Assembly (NCBI GenBank): GCA_938042065.1
Contig: CALISG010000022.1
Coordinates: 1-64,000, forward strand
Length of the DNA: 64,000 bases
Reading direction: 5' to 3'
DNA from: an uncultured Candidatus Saccharibacteria bacterium
Lineage (GTDB): Bacteria; Patescibacteriota; Saccharimonadia; Saccharimonadales; Saccharimonadaceae
Shown: piece by piece, positions 51,719 to 59,950 of the stretch
Numbering within the stretch: position 1 is the first letter of the stretch
How the letters are laid out: every line of letters begins with the position of its first letter
The notes under the pieces: generated by a model
The model's database searches: none
What the model was told of the DNA's origin: nothing
Seen by the model: only the letters and a program-made list of their open reading frames with translations
Program-made: the position numbers and the translations under genes

Positions 51719-52436
51719 GTTTGCGTCCTTTCTTCTTTGAAATAACCGCTTGCTGCTCGGGCGTGAATCGCCGCGATTCGCGTATTTTTTGGTAGGCTTT
51801 GTTGCGCGTCCAGGCGTCGATGTGTCCGTTTTCTAGTTCCGCCAGCGTCAGTTCAAAGAAATTCACCGCCGCCGTAGCATACAGCCAAGCTAGCGCCATT
51901 TTGACGTAATAACCGTCGTGTTTAACGTTTCGCAGCGCTGCGAAAACCTGATCGATGTGTGCTTCGTCTAGGAAATTAGTCATCAGCGAAATCACGCCGT
52001 AGCGCACCGTGAACTCGTCTTCATTCTGTAAGCATTCTAGTGCAAAATCCCACCATATTTCGCCGGCAAAGCGCCGCTTTTTCTCGACAAACACATCAAT
52101 GTGCGCCCACGAATCAACGAGCGGCAAGTATTGCTTGGCTAGATCAATCATCGTCTGGTCATCGAGCCGAGCATGCGTAATCAACAGTCCGCATAGCAGC
52201 ACGTAGTCAAATGATTTGTTCTGTGTCGTTAGTAATTTGCTAATATACGCTGCGCTCATATCAGGCGCCAATTCCCGCGCCAACCGCCGCAAATCCGGCA
52301 CACGTACGCCGATGACCGGCATCTTGGTGTTGACAATGCGCTGATTAAAGGCGGCGTAGGATTCATTGCCTTGAGCGAGGTCTGTCAGTTGGGTTACGAT
52401 GTCTTCGGGCATTTTAGCGTCAAACGCTCCTTTCAT
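51711..52436 (-). CDS. AlkD-like DNA alkylation repair protein
   Basis: A 241-residue HEAT-repeat protein of the AlkC/AlkD glycosylase superfamily. Conserved patches are IGVRVPDLRRLARELA, LVDSWAHIDVFVEK, TVRYGVISLMTNFL and HDGYYVKMALAWLYA; the DSWAHID and YYVKMALAW segments hold the catalytic Trp/Asp pattern. It should excise N3- and N7-alkylated purines. The start is ATG at 52436, 7 nt after TATAAT, so a leaderless mRNA is likely. The SGNH hydrolase gene overlaps its end. Confidence 0.88.
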   Translation of the reverse strand: MKGAFDAKMPEDIVTQLTDLAQGNESYAAFNQRIVNTKMPVIGVRVPDLRRLARELAPDMSAAYISKLLTTQNKSFDYVLLCGLLITHARLDDQTMIDLAKQYLPLVDSWAHIDVFVEKKRRFAGEIWWDFALECLQNEDEFTVRYGVISLMTNFLDEAHIDQVFAALRNVKHDGYYVKMALAWLYATAAVNFFELTLAELENGHIDAWTRNKAYQKIRESRRFTPEQQAVISKKKGRKLE

Positions 52437-52464
52437 TATTGCCATTATAGCAAGAGACACAAGC

Positions 52465-52815
52465 TTAAATTTTACAAAAAATAAAAATCATTGTTGACAT
52501 TGCATAGCCGAATAGAGCGCCAGTAATCACTCTCTTAGTATTGTTAGATTCGTATTTGGTGTAGAGCTGGGTAAAACCATCGATCAGCATTGTGACAATT
52601 AGAATAACTGAAATATACAGAGGTAAAGTTACGAAAATTCTAATAATAACACCCATAAAAAACGATAAATACATAGCGGTACAACGCGCGCACAGCGGAA
52701 ACTTGCGAATGCCAAAATGGAATGATCTGCTATCTATCTGATGACATATTCTACTACCGACTATGAGAGATTTTGGATATATGAAATCCAAGAAGAAATT
52801 AGAACCTGCAGCCAC
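52465..52815 (-). CDS. DUF2085-like membrane protein
   Basis: A 116-residue membrane protein with CHQIDSRSFHFGIRKFPLCARCTAMYLSFF, the DUF2085 signature with its Cys/His pattern, followed by two or three membrane segments. The conserved Cys suggest metal binding, but function is unknown. Its start overlaps the zinc-ribbon gene by 17 nt, so the two are translated together. Confidence 0.72.
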   Translation of the reverse strand: MAAGSNFFLDFIYPKSLIVGSRICHQIDSRSFHFGIRKFPLCARCTAMYLSFFMGVIIRIFVTLPLYISVILIVTMLIDGFTQLYTKYESNNTKRVITGALFGYAMSTMIFIFCKI

Positions 52816-53077
52816 AATTCAAACACATTCTGTGCGAATGCTCCTGCTTTTTGCCGCTACCGCACATGCCGCATAGAAGGCCGATTGGTCCGAATAGGCA
52901 GCAGCCGCTGCATGCTTTTGCATCGCTGAATCCTTTATTTGTCGTACTATATACTGCTTGAATTCTTTCGCTGCCGCAGTTTGGACATTGACCGTTATTG
53001 GCTCGCTGTGATTGTTGTTGTGCTATAGCGCTTACTCGTCTAGTATATTTTATTTTTTGTTGTGCTTTGTCGGTCAT
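52799..53077 (-). CDS. Zinc-ribbon protein
   Basis: A 92-residue protein with two zinc-binding knuckles, CPNCGSE (about 31-37) and CLNCGCRF at the C terminus, separated by a Cys/Gly-rich hydrophobic stretch (CSGCCLFGPIGLLCGMCGSG) that could dip into the membrane. This layout resembles LITAF-like small membrane zinc proteins. It overlaps the DUF2085-like gene downstream. Confidence 0.65.
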   Translation of the reverse strand: MTDKAQQKIKYTRRVSAIAQQQSQRANNGQCPNCGSERIQAVYSTTNKGFSDAKACSGCCLFGPIGLLCGMCGSGKKQEHSHRMCLNCGCRF

Positions 53078-53230
53078 TTTATCGCCTTTCGTACCTAATG
53101 TTTTGATTATATTTTATCTAATGTAATAGTATGAATGAGATACTCTATATCGTCAATATATTTATAATCTACAGTTTCTTAAAATAAAAATGCGACATGT
53201 TACGTCGCGTTCTCCGAAAAAGTCTAATCT

Positions 53231-53306
53231 TGGAGCCACGATCGGGGCTTGAACCCGAGACCTCATCCTTACCATGGATGCGCTCTACCAACTGAGCTAT
53301 CGCGGC
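53231..53306 (-). tRNA. tRNA-Thr (GGT)
   Basis: A 76-nt cloverleaf with acceptor GCCGCGA/TCGTGGC, anticodon loop ATGGTAA (anticodon GGT), T-loop GGTTCAAGCCC and encoded CCA. The 153 nt upstream of it hold no gene. Confidence 0.94.
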
Positions 53307-53351
53307 ATGAAAGCCTACTAATTCTAACATATTTGCCGCGGTCGAGGCAAG

Positions 53352-53639
53352 CTACTTCTGGCGGCGGGTTTTCTTGCTGGCTGTCGATTCGGGTTTAGGC
53401 AGGTTCGGCGCTACGAACGCTTCCAATAGTGCCCAGGCGATACCGTTTACCAAGTAAACTACCGCGAATCCGGCAGCAATCATCGCGGACAAACGGCTTT
53501 GCGGTACATTCAGGAGTGTCAGTAATCCAGCTAGAATCAGCCCAATTAAAACTACTGTTAGATAAGCTTGCTGTAATTTGCGGCGCTGATCTTTTTGGTG
53601 GCTCCAGCTGCTCAGCGACTGCTTAATAAACTCGTACAT
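53352..53639 (-). CDS. Small two-pass membrane protein
   Basis: A 95-residue protein with a basic N terminus (SSWSHQKDQRRK), two membrane segments (about 24-46 and 53-76) and a basic Lys/Arg tail. Unrecognised. The start is ATG at 53639, 7 nt after TATAAT; the frame is open upstream but that part precedes the promoter. Confidence 0.6.
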   Translation of the reverse strand: MYEFIKQSLSSWSHQKDQRRKLQQAYLTVVLIGLILAGLLTLLNVPQSRLSAMIAAGFAVVYLVNGIAWALLEAFVAPNLPKPESTASKKTRRQK

Positions 53640-53718
53640 ACTATATATTATAGCATATACACTGTATAAAGTCAATAAAAGCCGCCCGCGAGTAGCGGAC
53701 GGCCTAAAATTCTACGCA

Positions 53719-53803
53719 TGGTACCGGAGGTAGGACTCGAACCTACGAAGCTAAAAAGCGGGAGATTTACAGTCTCCTGTCATTGCCACTAGACGACTCC
53801 GGC
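53719..53803 (-). tRNA. tRNA-Tyr (GTA)
   Basis: An 85-nt class II tRNA with long variable arm, anticodon loop CTGTAAA (anticodon GTA), T-loop GGTTCGAGTCC and encoded CCA. It follows tRNA-Thr(TGT) by 8 nt and is cotranscribed. Confidence 0.95.
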
Positions 53804-53811
53804 ATGAATTA

Positions 53812-53888
53812 TGGAGCCGACTCTCGGACTCGAACCGAGGACCTGCTGTTTACAAAACAGCTGCTCTAGCCAGCTGAGCTAAGTCGGC
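53812..53888 (-). tRNA. tRNA-Thr (TGT)
   Basis: A 77-nt cloverleaf: acceptor GCCGACT/AGTCGGC, anticodon loop TTTGTAA (anticodon TGT), T-loop GGTTCGAGTCC and encoded CCA. Confidence 0.94.
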
Positions 53889-53958
53889 ATAAATTGAAAG
53901 GTACGACCCGAAAGCACACCTAACAGTGTAGCGTATTTGCATAACCTTGGCAAGTGTT

Positions 53959-54621
53959 TTATTGCGGAGAGATGGCGCCAGCTGGCTGTTTGACGCGGCG
54001 GTCGACATGCTGTCCGCGCGACATGGCGCGATTGATTTTGTCGCGAATAGCAGCGGCCTTCTCTTTCTGGCCGTTGCGGTCATATGAATCGGCTAAGATG
54101 TTAATGCTTTGGATGCTTGGCTCTAGAGTGACGGCACGTTCAAGGTGCTGCAAGACAAGCTTGGCATTGCCGAGTTTTTCTTGTACTTTGGCGTAGGCGA
54201 TGTGGCGCGAAGCAACTTCCTCTTCCATCTCTAGGGCTTGCTCGAATGCCAGGGCGGCCTTTTCGTAGCTTTCGGTTTCGTAGTAAATCAAGCCGACATT
54301 ATGCAGGCTAGAGGCGCTTGGCTCTAAACTTTGGGCAATTTCGAAACATTCAATGGCGTCATCGTAGGCATGTTGCTTGGCATACAAAATACCTAGACGG
54401 TTGTAAGCGTTGGCGTTTTTGGCGTCGATGCGCAGAATGGTCAGCAAGGCTTTTTCGGCGCGCAGATATTTTTGCGCCTTGAGCGATTCTTGAGCGATTT
54501 CCCAGAGCTTATCAAGCTTTGACGATAATTTCGCTGGTAAGTCGCCTGCGATGTCTTCGGGCGACTGGCGGTACGCGACTGCTGCGGCGCCTAGTCCCAG
54601 AACCAGTAAAAATCCAAACAT
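53959..54621 (-). CDS. TPR-repeat protein, membrane-anchored
   Basis: A 220-residue protein with an N-terminal hydrophobic segment (about 2-17) and four or five tetratricopeptide repeats between residues 50 and 200 (for example NAYNRLGILYAKQHAYDDAI and SSLHNVGLIYYETESYEKAA). TPRs mediate protein contacts; the partner is unknown. TATAAT lies 10 nt before the ATG at 54621; an ATG 3 codons earlier would fall next to the -10 box. Its last codons end 71 nt from tRNA-Thr. Confidence 0.75.
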   Translation of the reverse strand: MFGFLLVLGLGAAAVAYRQSPEDIAGDLPAKLSSKLDKLWEIAQESLKAQKYLRAEKALLTILRIDAKNANAYNRLGILYAKQHAYDDAIECFEIAQSLEPSASSLHNVGLIYYETESYEKAALAFEQALEMEEEVASRHIAYAKVQEKLGNAKLVLQHLERAVTLEPSIQSINILADSYDRNGQKEKAAAIRDKINRAMSRGQHVDRRVKQPAGAISPQ

Positions 54622-54645
54622 ACTATGCATTATTATAGCACATAA

Positions 54646-55467
54646 TCACGCGATCAAAGCGGCAAGCTGAAGCTTGATGTTGCCGTTGGCGGCGATGCGC
54701 TCGTAGGTTTCGCTGAGACGAGCTAGTTTGTCGATGGTAGCTGGCGTGTTGTTTTTGGCGGCGGCATTTTGAACGAGTAGAATGCTATAGCGTAGCAGCT
54801 CTAAAGTAGCTTTGCGGTCGGTATATCGAGCAGCAACAGTTAGTTTATCATTTATCGGACCAGCAATTAATGCTTGCGAGTCTTTGATGACGGCGCCGAT
54901 ATCGGCGAGCTCGCTGGGTTTGTCAGCCAAGCGCGAGATTAATGCCGGCCGGCCGCTTGCTAGAAACATAATCTGAGCAATCGCTGTAGTGTCAAGCTGC
55001 CGATATTTAGCGAGGAGCAGCCGGCTGGCCTCCTCAGAAATCGGACGGATAGTAAGCCGCTCGACGCGCGACATGATAGTCGGTAGCAGCAAATTCGGCT
55101 GGTGCGATGTTAATATAAAATGAATGTTGCGGGCTGGTTCCTCTAATAATTTCAAGAAAGCATTTTGTGTTTGATGATTCATTTTGTCGGCGTCATCAAT
55201 GATATAAACAGCCTGATTGTTCGTGATGCCGCGGGTGTATTGGCGCAGATCGCGGATTTGGTCGATGCGAATGACGCCGCTTGCATCGGCTTGTCCGTCT
55301 TTGTTGGTGGGCTGAATAATTCCAGCGAGTGCTGGGCCGGCTAAGTATTTGGCTGTAGTTAGCAAACCGGCACCATCAGCGCCTGTCAAAAGTAAAGCTT
55401 GCGTTAGACTGCGGGCTAGCGCTTGAATTTGTCGCTCGGTTGACGGCTCAAAGATTAGGCTCATCAT
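54646..55467 (-). CDS. holB: DNA polymerase III delta-prime-like clamp-loader subunit
   Basis: A 273-residue AAA+ protein like HolB. VIRIDQIRDLRQYTRG, AVYIIDDADKMNHQTQNAFLKLLEEPA and FILTSHQPNLLLPTIMSRVE are diagnostic (Walker B-like, sensor 1 and SRC region). The P-loop is replaced by GADGAGLLTTA and lacks the GKT, so it should not bind ATP, as is true of several delta-prime subunits. The zinc module between the ATPase motifs is missing and the protein is shorter than E. coli delta prime (334). It overlaps rluD by 20 nt. Confidence 0.82.
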   Translation of the reverse strand: MMSLIFEPSTERQIQALARSLTQALLLTGADGAGLLTTAKYLAGPALAGIIQPTNKDGQADASGVIRIDQIRDLRQYTRGITNNQAVYIIDDADKMNHQTQNAFLKLLEEPARNIHFILTSHQPNLLLPTIMSRVERLTIRPISEEASRLLLAKYRQLDTTAIAQIMFLASGRPALISRLADKPSELADIGAVIKDSQALIAGPINDKLTVAARYTDRKATLELLRYSILLVQNAAAKNNTPATIDKLARLSETYERIAANGNIKLQLAALIA

Positions 55468-56623
55468 CTAGCTCCGGGAAAAGTTTGGTAAACTCACTAG
55501 GTAGCGGCGCGACGAACGTTTGGCGCTTACCAGGTTGCGTGGTAATTTCTAATTTGTAAGCATGCAGATAGAGGCGATCGGCAGATTTGCCATAGACGCG
55601 GTCGCCGTGAATCGGCGTGTGTAAATGACGCAGATGAACGCGCAGCTGATGAGTGCGCCCAGTCTGCGGGCAGAGTTTAATAGCGCTGAGATTGTGATGC
55701 GTGGCGAGCGTTTGGTATATGGTTTGTGCTGGCTTACCATTTGGGTCGGGGCGAAAGGTGCTGGGCGCCGACGGGTTGCGGCCGATCGGAATATCAATCT
55801 TAGCGGTTAGTGGTTGCGGTGTGCCGTCGACGATGGCTAGGTATGTTTTCTTGGCGAGATGCTGCGAGAATTGTTTTTTGAGCAATTCAAAAGCTTCGGG
55901 AGTGCGCGCCCCGATGATAACGCCGCTGGTGTCGCGGTCTAGCCGATGGACGATGCCTGGGCGATTAGTTTCCAGCCCGACGGTGGTATAGCGTCGGAAA
56001 AAGTCGGCGACCGTGAATTCGTCATTCAGCACCCCTTTGCTGTGAGTCAGAACGCCGGCTGGTTTGTTGACGACGATGACGCTATCGTCTAGATAAAGTA
56101 TCGGTAGCTCCTCATCGCTGTAATCGGTAGCTTCGGGCAGATTGACGGCGATTTCGTCGGCTTCGGTGACTAGCTGGCTTGCGCTTTTGGCTGGCGTGCC
56201 GTTGACAGATATATTGCCAGATTTGATATATTTTTGCCAGGTTGATCGGCTGGTTTCTGGGTAGCGTTTGGCTAGCAAACTATCCAGCCGCTGGTTGTCG
56301 CTCACCTGTTGAAACAGATAGATATCTTTGCTTTTGAATGGTAAGCCATAGGTGGTTAACTCGCTGGTTGGGTTTTCGAAAATCACGCCGCGAGCGTCGC
56401 TTTTGGCGGTAAATATTTGCTCCATGATATAATTTTCGCGGTCTTCGGCAGTATCGTCAATCAGCACGAAATAATGCTGGCGGTTAAAGCGAAAGCGCAC
56501 CAGCTGATTGATTGGGCTAGGATTGCTACTTTTGATCTGGTCGATATGGTGCGGCAGGTTATCTGCGTTTGCTACGTTGAAGCGGCGTAAAATCGCCAGT
56601 AAGTCATTGGCAGTGATTTTCAT
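55448..56623 (-). CDS. RluD-type pseudouridine synthase with N-terminal extension
   Basis: A 391-residue enzyme that isomerises uridine to pseudouridine in 23S rRNA or tRNA. An S4 RNA-binding domain (about 112-160) precedes the catalytic domain with the RluA motif HRLDRDTSG (226-234; catalytic Asp229) and PQTGRTHQLRVHL. Residues 1-110 form an extra domain not found in typical RluD (about 300-330 residues). It is followed by holB with overlap. No -10 box is seen close to the ATG. Confidence 0.9.
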   Translation of the reverse strand: MKITANDLLAILRRFNVANADNLPHHIDQIKSSNPSPINQLVRFRFNRQHYFVLIDDTAEDRENYIMEQIFTAKSDARGVIFENPTSELTTYGLPFKSKDIYLFQQVSDNQRLDSLLAKRYPETSRSTWQKYIKSGNISVNGTPAKSASQLVTEADEIAVNLPEATDYSDEELPILYLDDSVIVVNKPAGVLTHSKGVLNDEFTVADFFRRYTTVGLETNRPGIVHRLDRDTSGVIIGARTPEAFELLKKQFSQHLAKKTYLAIVDGTPQPLTAKIDIPIGRNPSAPSTFRPDPNGKPAQTIYQTLATHHNLSAIKLCPQTGRTHQLRVHLRHLHTPIHGDRVYGKSADRLYLHAYKLEITTQPGKRQTFVAPLPSEFTKLFPELDDEPNL

Positions 56624-56683
56624 ACGATTACGCTGCTTCCCTGTTCAGACGGCTGGTTACTCGAGGATTGGTGCATGTTGGCG

Positions 56684-57865
56684 CTATCTCCTGAGTCCCA
56701 CGGCTTTTTGGACGCGATGTAAGGTTTGGTTGGCGATGCGGTTCATGGCTTGTTCGCTGGATTCGAGTTTGGCTTCAATCGCTGGCTCATCCACTGCGGA
56801 CAGGCGCGCCTGGAAATTGGCTAAGAATTCGGCAGTTTCATCGGCGACGATGCGCTTGAAATCGCCATAGCGCTCCATGCCGGCATATTCGCTAATGGTC
56901 TGCTCCAGCGTGACGTCTCGTCCGGAGTCTTGGCGCACCAGCGTTAAAATCTCTAGCAAGTTGGAAATGCCGGGCTGGTTTTCCCTGTCGTATTGCACCT
57001 TGCCTAGCGAATCGGTGGCGGCGCTCATGATTTTTTTGTGGGCGGCTCGCGGGTCGTCGCCCAGGAAAATCACGCCTTTGCCGGTGTCGTCGGACTTGCT
57101 CATTTTTTTGGTCGGGTTGGCGAGGTCTTTGATGCGTAGGCCTTGGTCTTTACCGAAAAATCGGTGCTGTTCGGCGACCGGTTTGGGCACGACGAACAGG
57201 TCGCCGAATTTGCGGTTCATGCGCTCGGCGATGTCGCGGGTGAATTCCAAGTGCTGGGTTTGGTCGTCGCCGACTGGCACGTAGGTGGCGCCATAAAGCA
57301 AGATATCGGCGGCCATCAGGACTGGGTAGTTGAAGAGACCGACGGAAGTCGGCGATGTCTTGTTAAACCCATCGAATGCTGCGGCGAACAGCTTTATTGA
57401 GCCTCTTATATCTTTGTAGCTAACTGTGCTATTTATATCGTATTTTTTATCGCATCGCTGTAGTATAGTGTCAATGACCTCGTTAATGTCTATTATGTCG
57501 CTCTTATCCTTAAACTGCGTCATTCGGCTCATCTCACCAAAACCAGTGAAGCAGTCCAAAATCCACGCCAGCTCGCTGTGGGCTGGGACGCGGCTTTGAC
57601 GGTACAGATGAATCGCCTGGTTGTCCAGCGGCAGTCCGGCAGCCGTATAAATCCGGGCGTTGTTGAGGATGCTGTCGTACAACTTACTATGATCAATCGG
57701 CGTGGTGAAGCTGTGAAGATCGGGGATGAACAGATTGATATCATAATCGGCCGAGCGGCGCTTCGCCATATCGACGATCGGCAGAATCGCGCCGAAATAA
57801 TTGCCAATGTGAATATCATTGTTGGCGCGTACACCGGTGAGAATGACTGGTTTGGTTGGTTTCAT
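56684..57865 (-). CDS. trpS: Tryptophanyl-tRNA synthetase
   Basis: A 393-residue class I synthetase. The HIGH-type motif is DIHIGNY (17-23), the KMSKS motif is KKMSKSDDTGKG, and AADILLYGATYVPVGDDQTQHLE is the family's active-site segment. It is longer than bacterial TrpS (about 330). The start is ATG at 57865, 7 nt after TATAAT (57873-57878), so no leader, and thus no T-box, is expected on this transcript. Confidence 0.95.
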   Translation of the reverse strand: MKPTKPVILTGVRANNDIHIGNYFGAILPIVDMAKRRSADYDINLFIPDLHSFTTPIDHSKLYDSILNNARIYTAAGLPLDNQAIHLYRQSRVPAHSELAWILDCFTGFGEMSRMTQFKDKSDIIDINEVIDTILQRCDKKYDINSTVSYKDIRGSIKLFAAAFDGFNKTSPTSVGLFNYPVLMAADILLYGATYVPVGDDQTQHLEFTRDIAERMNRKFGDLFVVPKPVAEQHRFFGKDQGLRIKDLANPTKKMSKSDDTGKGVIFLGDDPRAAHKKIMSAATDSLGKVQYDRENQPGISNLLEILTLVRQDSGRDVTLEQTISEYAGMERYGDFKRIVADETAEFLANFQARLSAVDEPAIEAKLESSEQAMNRIANQTLHRVQKAVGLRR

Positions 57866-58236
57866 TGTATACATTATAGCACTCCTTTTGATAAGTAATT
57901 AACTGTAGTATCGATTGGTCTAATGTGCGATAGCTTCTCCTCTTCTGCTCAAATAATAAAAAAGACCGCTTGCGGCCTCTAGTCATGGTTTCAATTTGGA
58001 GAAATTACAAACAATTCAACAAGCCGCAGCGTTATGTACGGCGCCAGGCAGTTTGGTTGAATTGCGATGATAAGATCATAAATTTATCTTACACGGGCTG
58101 GTCGATATTTTCAAGACGATTTGCGATGCGGAGGATTCGATTTGGATCGATAATAGATAATGACCGCCTGAATGTTCTAGAAGTTTGCGACTGCAGAAGT
58201 TTGACTTGAGCCGAGAGCTGCGTATACAATGGCGCT
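57866..58236. other. Intergenic region upstream of trpS
   Basis: No convincing gene. An open frame on plus (57970-58209) has no ribosome site, no leaderless box and an unlikely composition. The minus strand carries an intrinsic terminator at 57956-57978: AGGCCGC and GCGGTCT around AA, then a T run. It implies an upstream minus-strand transcript between about 57980 and 58225, perhaps an unrecognised RNA. TACAAT at 58225-58230 drives the plus gene at 58237. Confidence 0.45.
57956..57978 (-). terminator. Orphan intrinsic terminator
   Basis: A 7-bp GC-rich stem with a two-base loop followed by a run of about seven T on the minus strand. No minus-strand gene ends close to it; the nearest upstream one ends at 58534, beyond a plus-strand gene. 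Confidence 0.65.
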
Positions 58237-58455
58237 ATGAATAAAGTTCAGTGTCGGATTGCATATTACGTTTTCTTGTTTGCGTCGGCGCTAGTTTCGT
58301 ATATTTCAATTGAGACATCTATGGATACGATGAGTGCTAAGCAGCCGCCAAATGTGCCGCTTCATCTGTTTGAATTTGCGCTGGCTATCGCGCTGGTGTG
58401 CGTGGCGTTGTATTTCCGGTATAAGGCTTATAACGATGATGATACTAAGAAATAA
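58237..58455 (+). CDS. Small two-pass membrane protein
   Basis: A 72-residue protein with two membrane segments (about 7-25 and 42-61) and an acidic-basic tail. Unrecognised. TACAAT ends 6 nt before the ATG, the usual leaderless arrangement here. Confidence 0.55.
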   Translation: MNKVQCRIAYYVFLFASALVSYISIETSMDTMSAKQPPNVPLHLFEFALAIALVCVALYFRYKAYNDDDTKK

Positions 58456-58533
58456 AGCATAGCATGGATAGATTAGCGTAGCAAAGCTAATACTCCGCTA
58501 TGTGAGAGCGAGATGTTTAATTGCAGTGTGGCG

Positions 58534-58929
58534 TTATTTGCCAGCGGATGGCGTGTTTGTAGGCGAGGCCGGCGCTGCTGGCGGCAGTGGATCAACGTTG
58601 CCTGGCGGCGTTCCTTCTTTCCAACAATCCTCCGTGCGGAGGCTGTATCGCTTGGAATCTCTCTGTGCCTCTTCAGGATCCACTACTCTGATAAGTCCTT
58701 TTTTTCGGTCGCAGGTTACAACACTCTGGGACGTATCATGACTCGGATCTTTATGCGGCATCGGTTCTTCTTGCTGTTCGTGTGGTAGCTCTGGATTGCC
58801 GGTGCTGCAGGCTGCGGTTATCGCCTCTAAGCCGGTGAATCCTAATGTTAATAGTGCTTCGCGGCGGCTAAGAACATTTACTTCTCCTGCTCCTGTTGGG
58901 CTTTCTGGACGCTTTGGAACTATTGCCAT
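58534..58929 (-). CDS. Putative Tat-exported lipoprotein
   Basis: A 131-residue protein. Residues 20-41 look like a signal with twin arginines (LSRREALLTLGF) and a lipobox-like TAAC, so Cys41 could be lipidated. The mature part is Pro/Glu/Ser-rich, hydrophilic and without a recognised domain, with two further cysteines. AAGGAGGGG lies before the ATG. It stands alone. Export by Tat is inferred from the motif; Tat genes are not in the window. Confidence 0.5.
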   Translation of the reverse strand: MAIVPKRPESPTGAGEVNVLSRREALLTLGFTGLEAITAACSTGNPELPHEQQEEPMPHKDPSHDTSQSVVTCDRKKGLIRVVDPEEAQRDSKRYSLRTEDCWKEGTPPGNVDPLPPAAPASPTNTPSAGK

Positions 58930-59050
58930 GATACTTCAATCCCCTCCTTCGGGATTAGCGGCTTGTAGCCTATATGCAACCCACCTAGCATTTATAATAA
59001 TAAGTATTACTATATACTTTTATAGCAAAATAATCAAATGATGCTCAAGC

Positions 59051-59090
59051 AAAAAAAACAAATACCCCGCCCTAAAAAGCGGAGTATTTG
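59051..59090 (-). terminator. Intrinsic terminator of the ribosomal protein operon
   Basis: On the minus strand CAAATACTCCGC and GCGGGGTATTTG form a 12-bp stem (one mismatch or wobble), followed by eight T. It lies 24 nt past rpsI. Confidence 0.85.
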
Positions 59091-59113
59091 AGCCTGCTCT
59101 AAACGGCGAAGAG

Positions 59114-59512
59114 TTAGCGCTTTGAGTATTGCTCGCGTTTGCGTGCGCTGCGCAGACCGTATTTCTTGCGCTCTTTCTCGCGCGGGTCGCGCTTCATGAA
59201 GCCAGCCTTCTTGAGTGGAGCACGCAAGTCGGCGGCACCAGCAGTAATCGCTTTGGCAATCGCTTGCTTGATAGCGTCAACTTGGCCGCTAAGCCCGCCG
59301 CCGCGCACTAGTACGCTGACGTCAAACTCTTTTTGCTTGTTGACGGTTGCTAGCGGGTCGGTAATCTCAGCCAGCAAAGTCTTGTTGCCTGATAAGTATT
59401 CATCGGCAGTCTTGCCGTTGATGGTGATCGCGCCTTTGCCGGCGGTCAGGCGAGCGCGGGCAGTAGCGCTTTTGCGCCGGCCCAAGCCGTAATCGTATTT
59501 GTCGGTAGCCAT
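59114..59512 (-). CDS. rpsI: Ribosomal protein S9
   Basis: A 132-residue S9. GLGRRKSATARARL at the N terminus, LVRGGGLSGQVDAIKQAIAKA in the core and the C-terminal tail ending KKYGLRSARKREQYSKR, which reaches the P-site tRNA; the last residue is Arg as required. It is the last gene of the operon, directly after rplM. Confidence 0.98.
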   Translation of the reverse strand: MATDKYDYGLGRRKSATARARLTAGKGAITINGKTADEYLSGNKTLLAEITDPLATVNKQKEFDVSVLVRGGGLSGQVDAIKQAIAKAITAGAADLRAPLKKAGFMKRDPREKERKKYGLRSARKREQYSKR

Positions 59513-59950
59513 TTACTTAACCTCTACTTTCTCTGGTTTCTGAGCTGCGTGGTCATGCTCGGCGCCCGGGAAGACACGCAGGCGAGCCATACGATCGGCT
59601 GCGAGTTTATTCTTGGGCAGCATACCTTTGACGGCGTGCTCAACGATACTTGCCGGGCTTTTGGCGCGGAGATCTTTGAGCTGGGCTTCTTTCAAACCGC
59701 CTGGGAAACCGCTGTAGCTGTAGTATATTTTGTCAGTTTCTTTATCACCAGTCACGACAAGTTCGCTAGCGTTAACGACGACAACGTAATCGCCGTTGTC
59801 AACGTGCGGCGTGTAAGTTGGCTTGTATTTACCAGTGAGGTAGCTAGCGATCACGGTCGATAATCGGCCCAGGCTAGCGTCGCGGGCGTCAATCAGTATC
59901 CAGCGGCGAGCAATGTCGGCAGGCTTCTGTGAAAAGGTTTTTCCAGCCAT
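59513..59950 (-). CDS. rplM: Ribosomal protein L13
   Basis: A 145-residue L13 with WILIDARDASLGRLSTVIA, the YTPHVDNGDYVVVVNA motif and VEHAVKGMLPKNKLA. It overlaps the rplQ stop by one base and abuts rpsI, so rplM-rpsI, elsewhere a separate pair, is here fused to the alpha operon. Confidence 0.98.
   Translation of the reverse strand: MAGKTFSQKPADIARRWILIDARDASLGRLSTVIASYLTGKYKPTYTPHVDNGDYVVVVNASELVVTGDKETDKIYYSYSGFPGGLKEAQLKDLRAKSPASIVEHAVKGMLPKNKLAADRMARLRVFPGAEHDHAAQKPEKVEVK

Noticed and set aside
57866..57985. T-box leader for trpS, given the terminator just upstream
   Set aside because: No T-box consensus on the minus strand before the terminator, and a TATAAT box 7 nt from the trpS ATG predicts no leader.
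57970..58209. 79-residue plus-strand open frame
   Set aside because: No ribosome site or start-proximal -10 box, unlikely composition, and it overlaps a minus-strand terminator.
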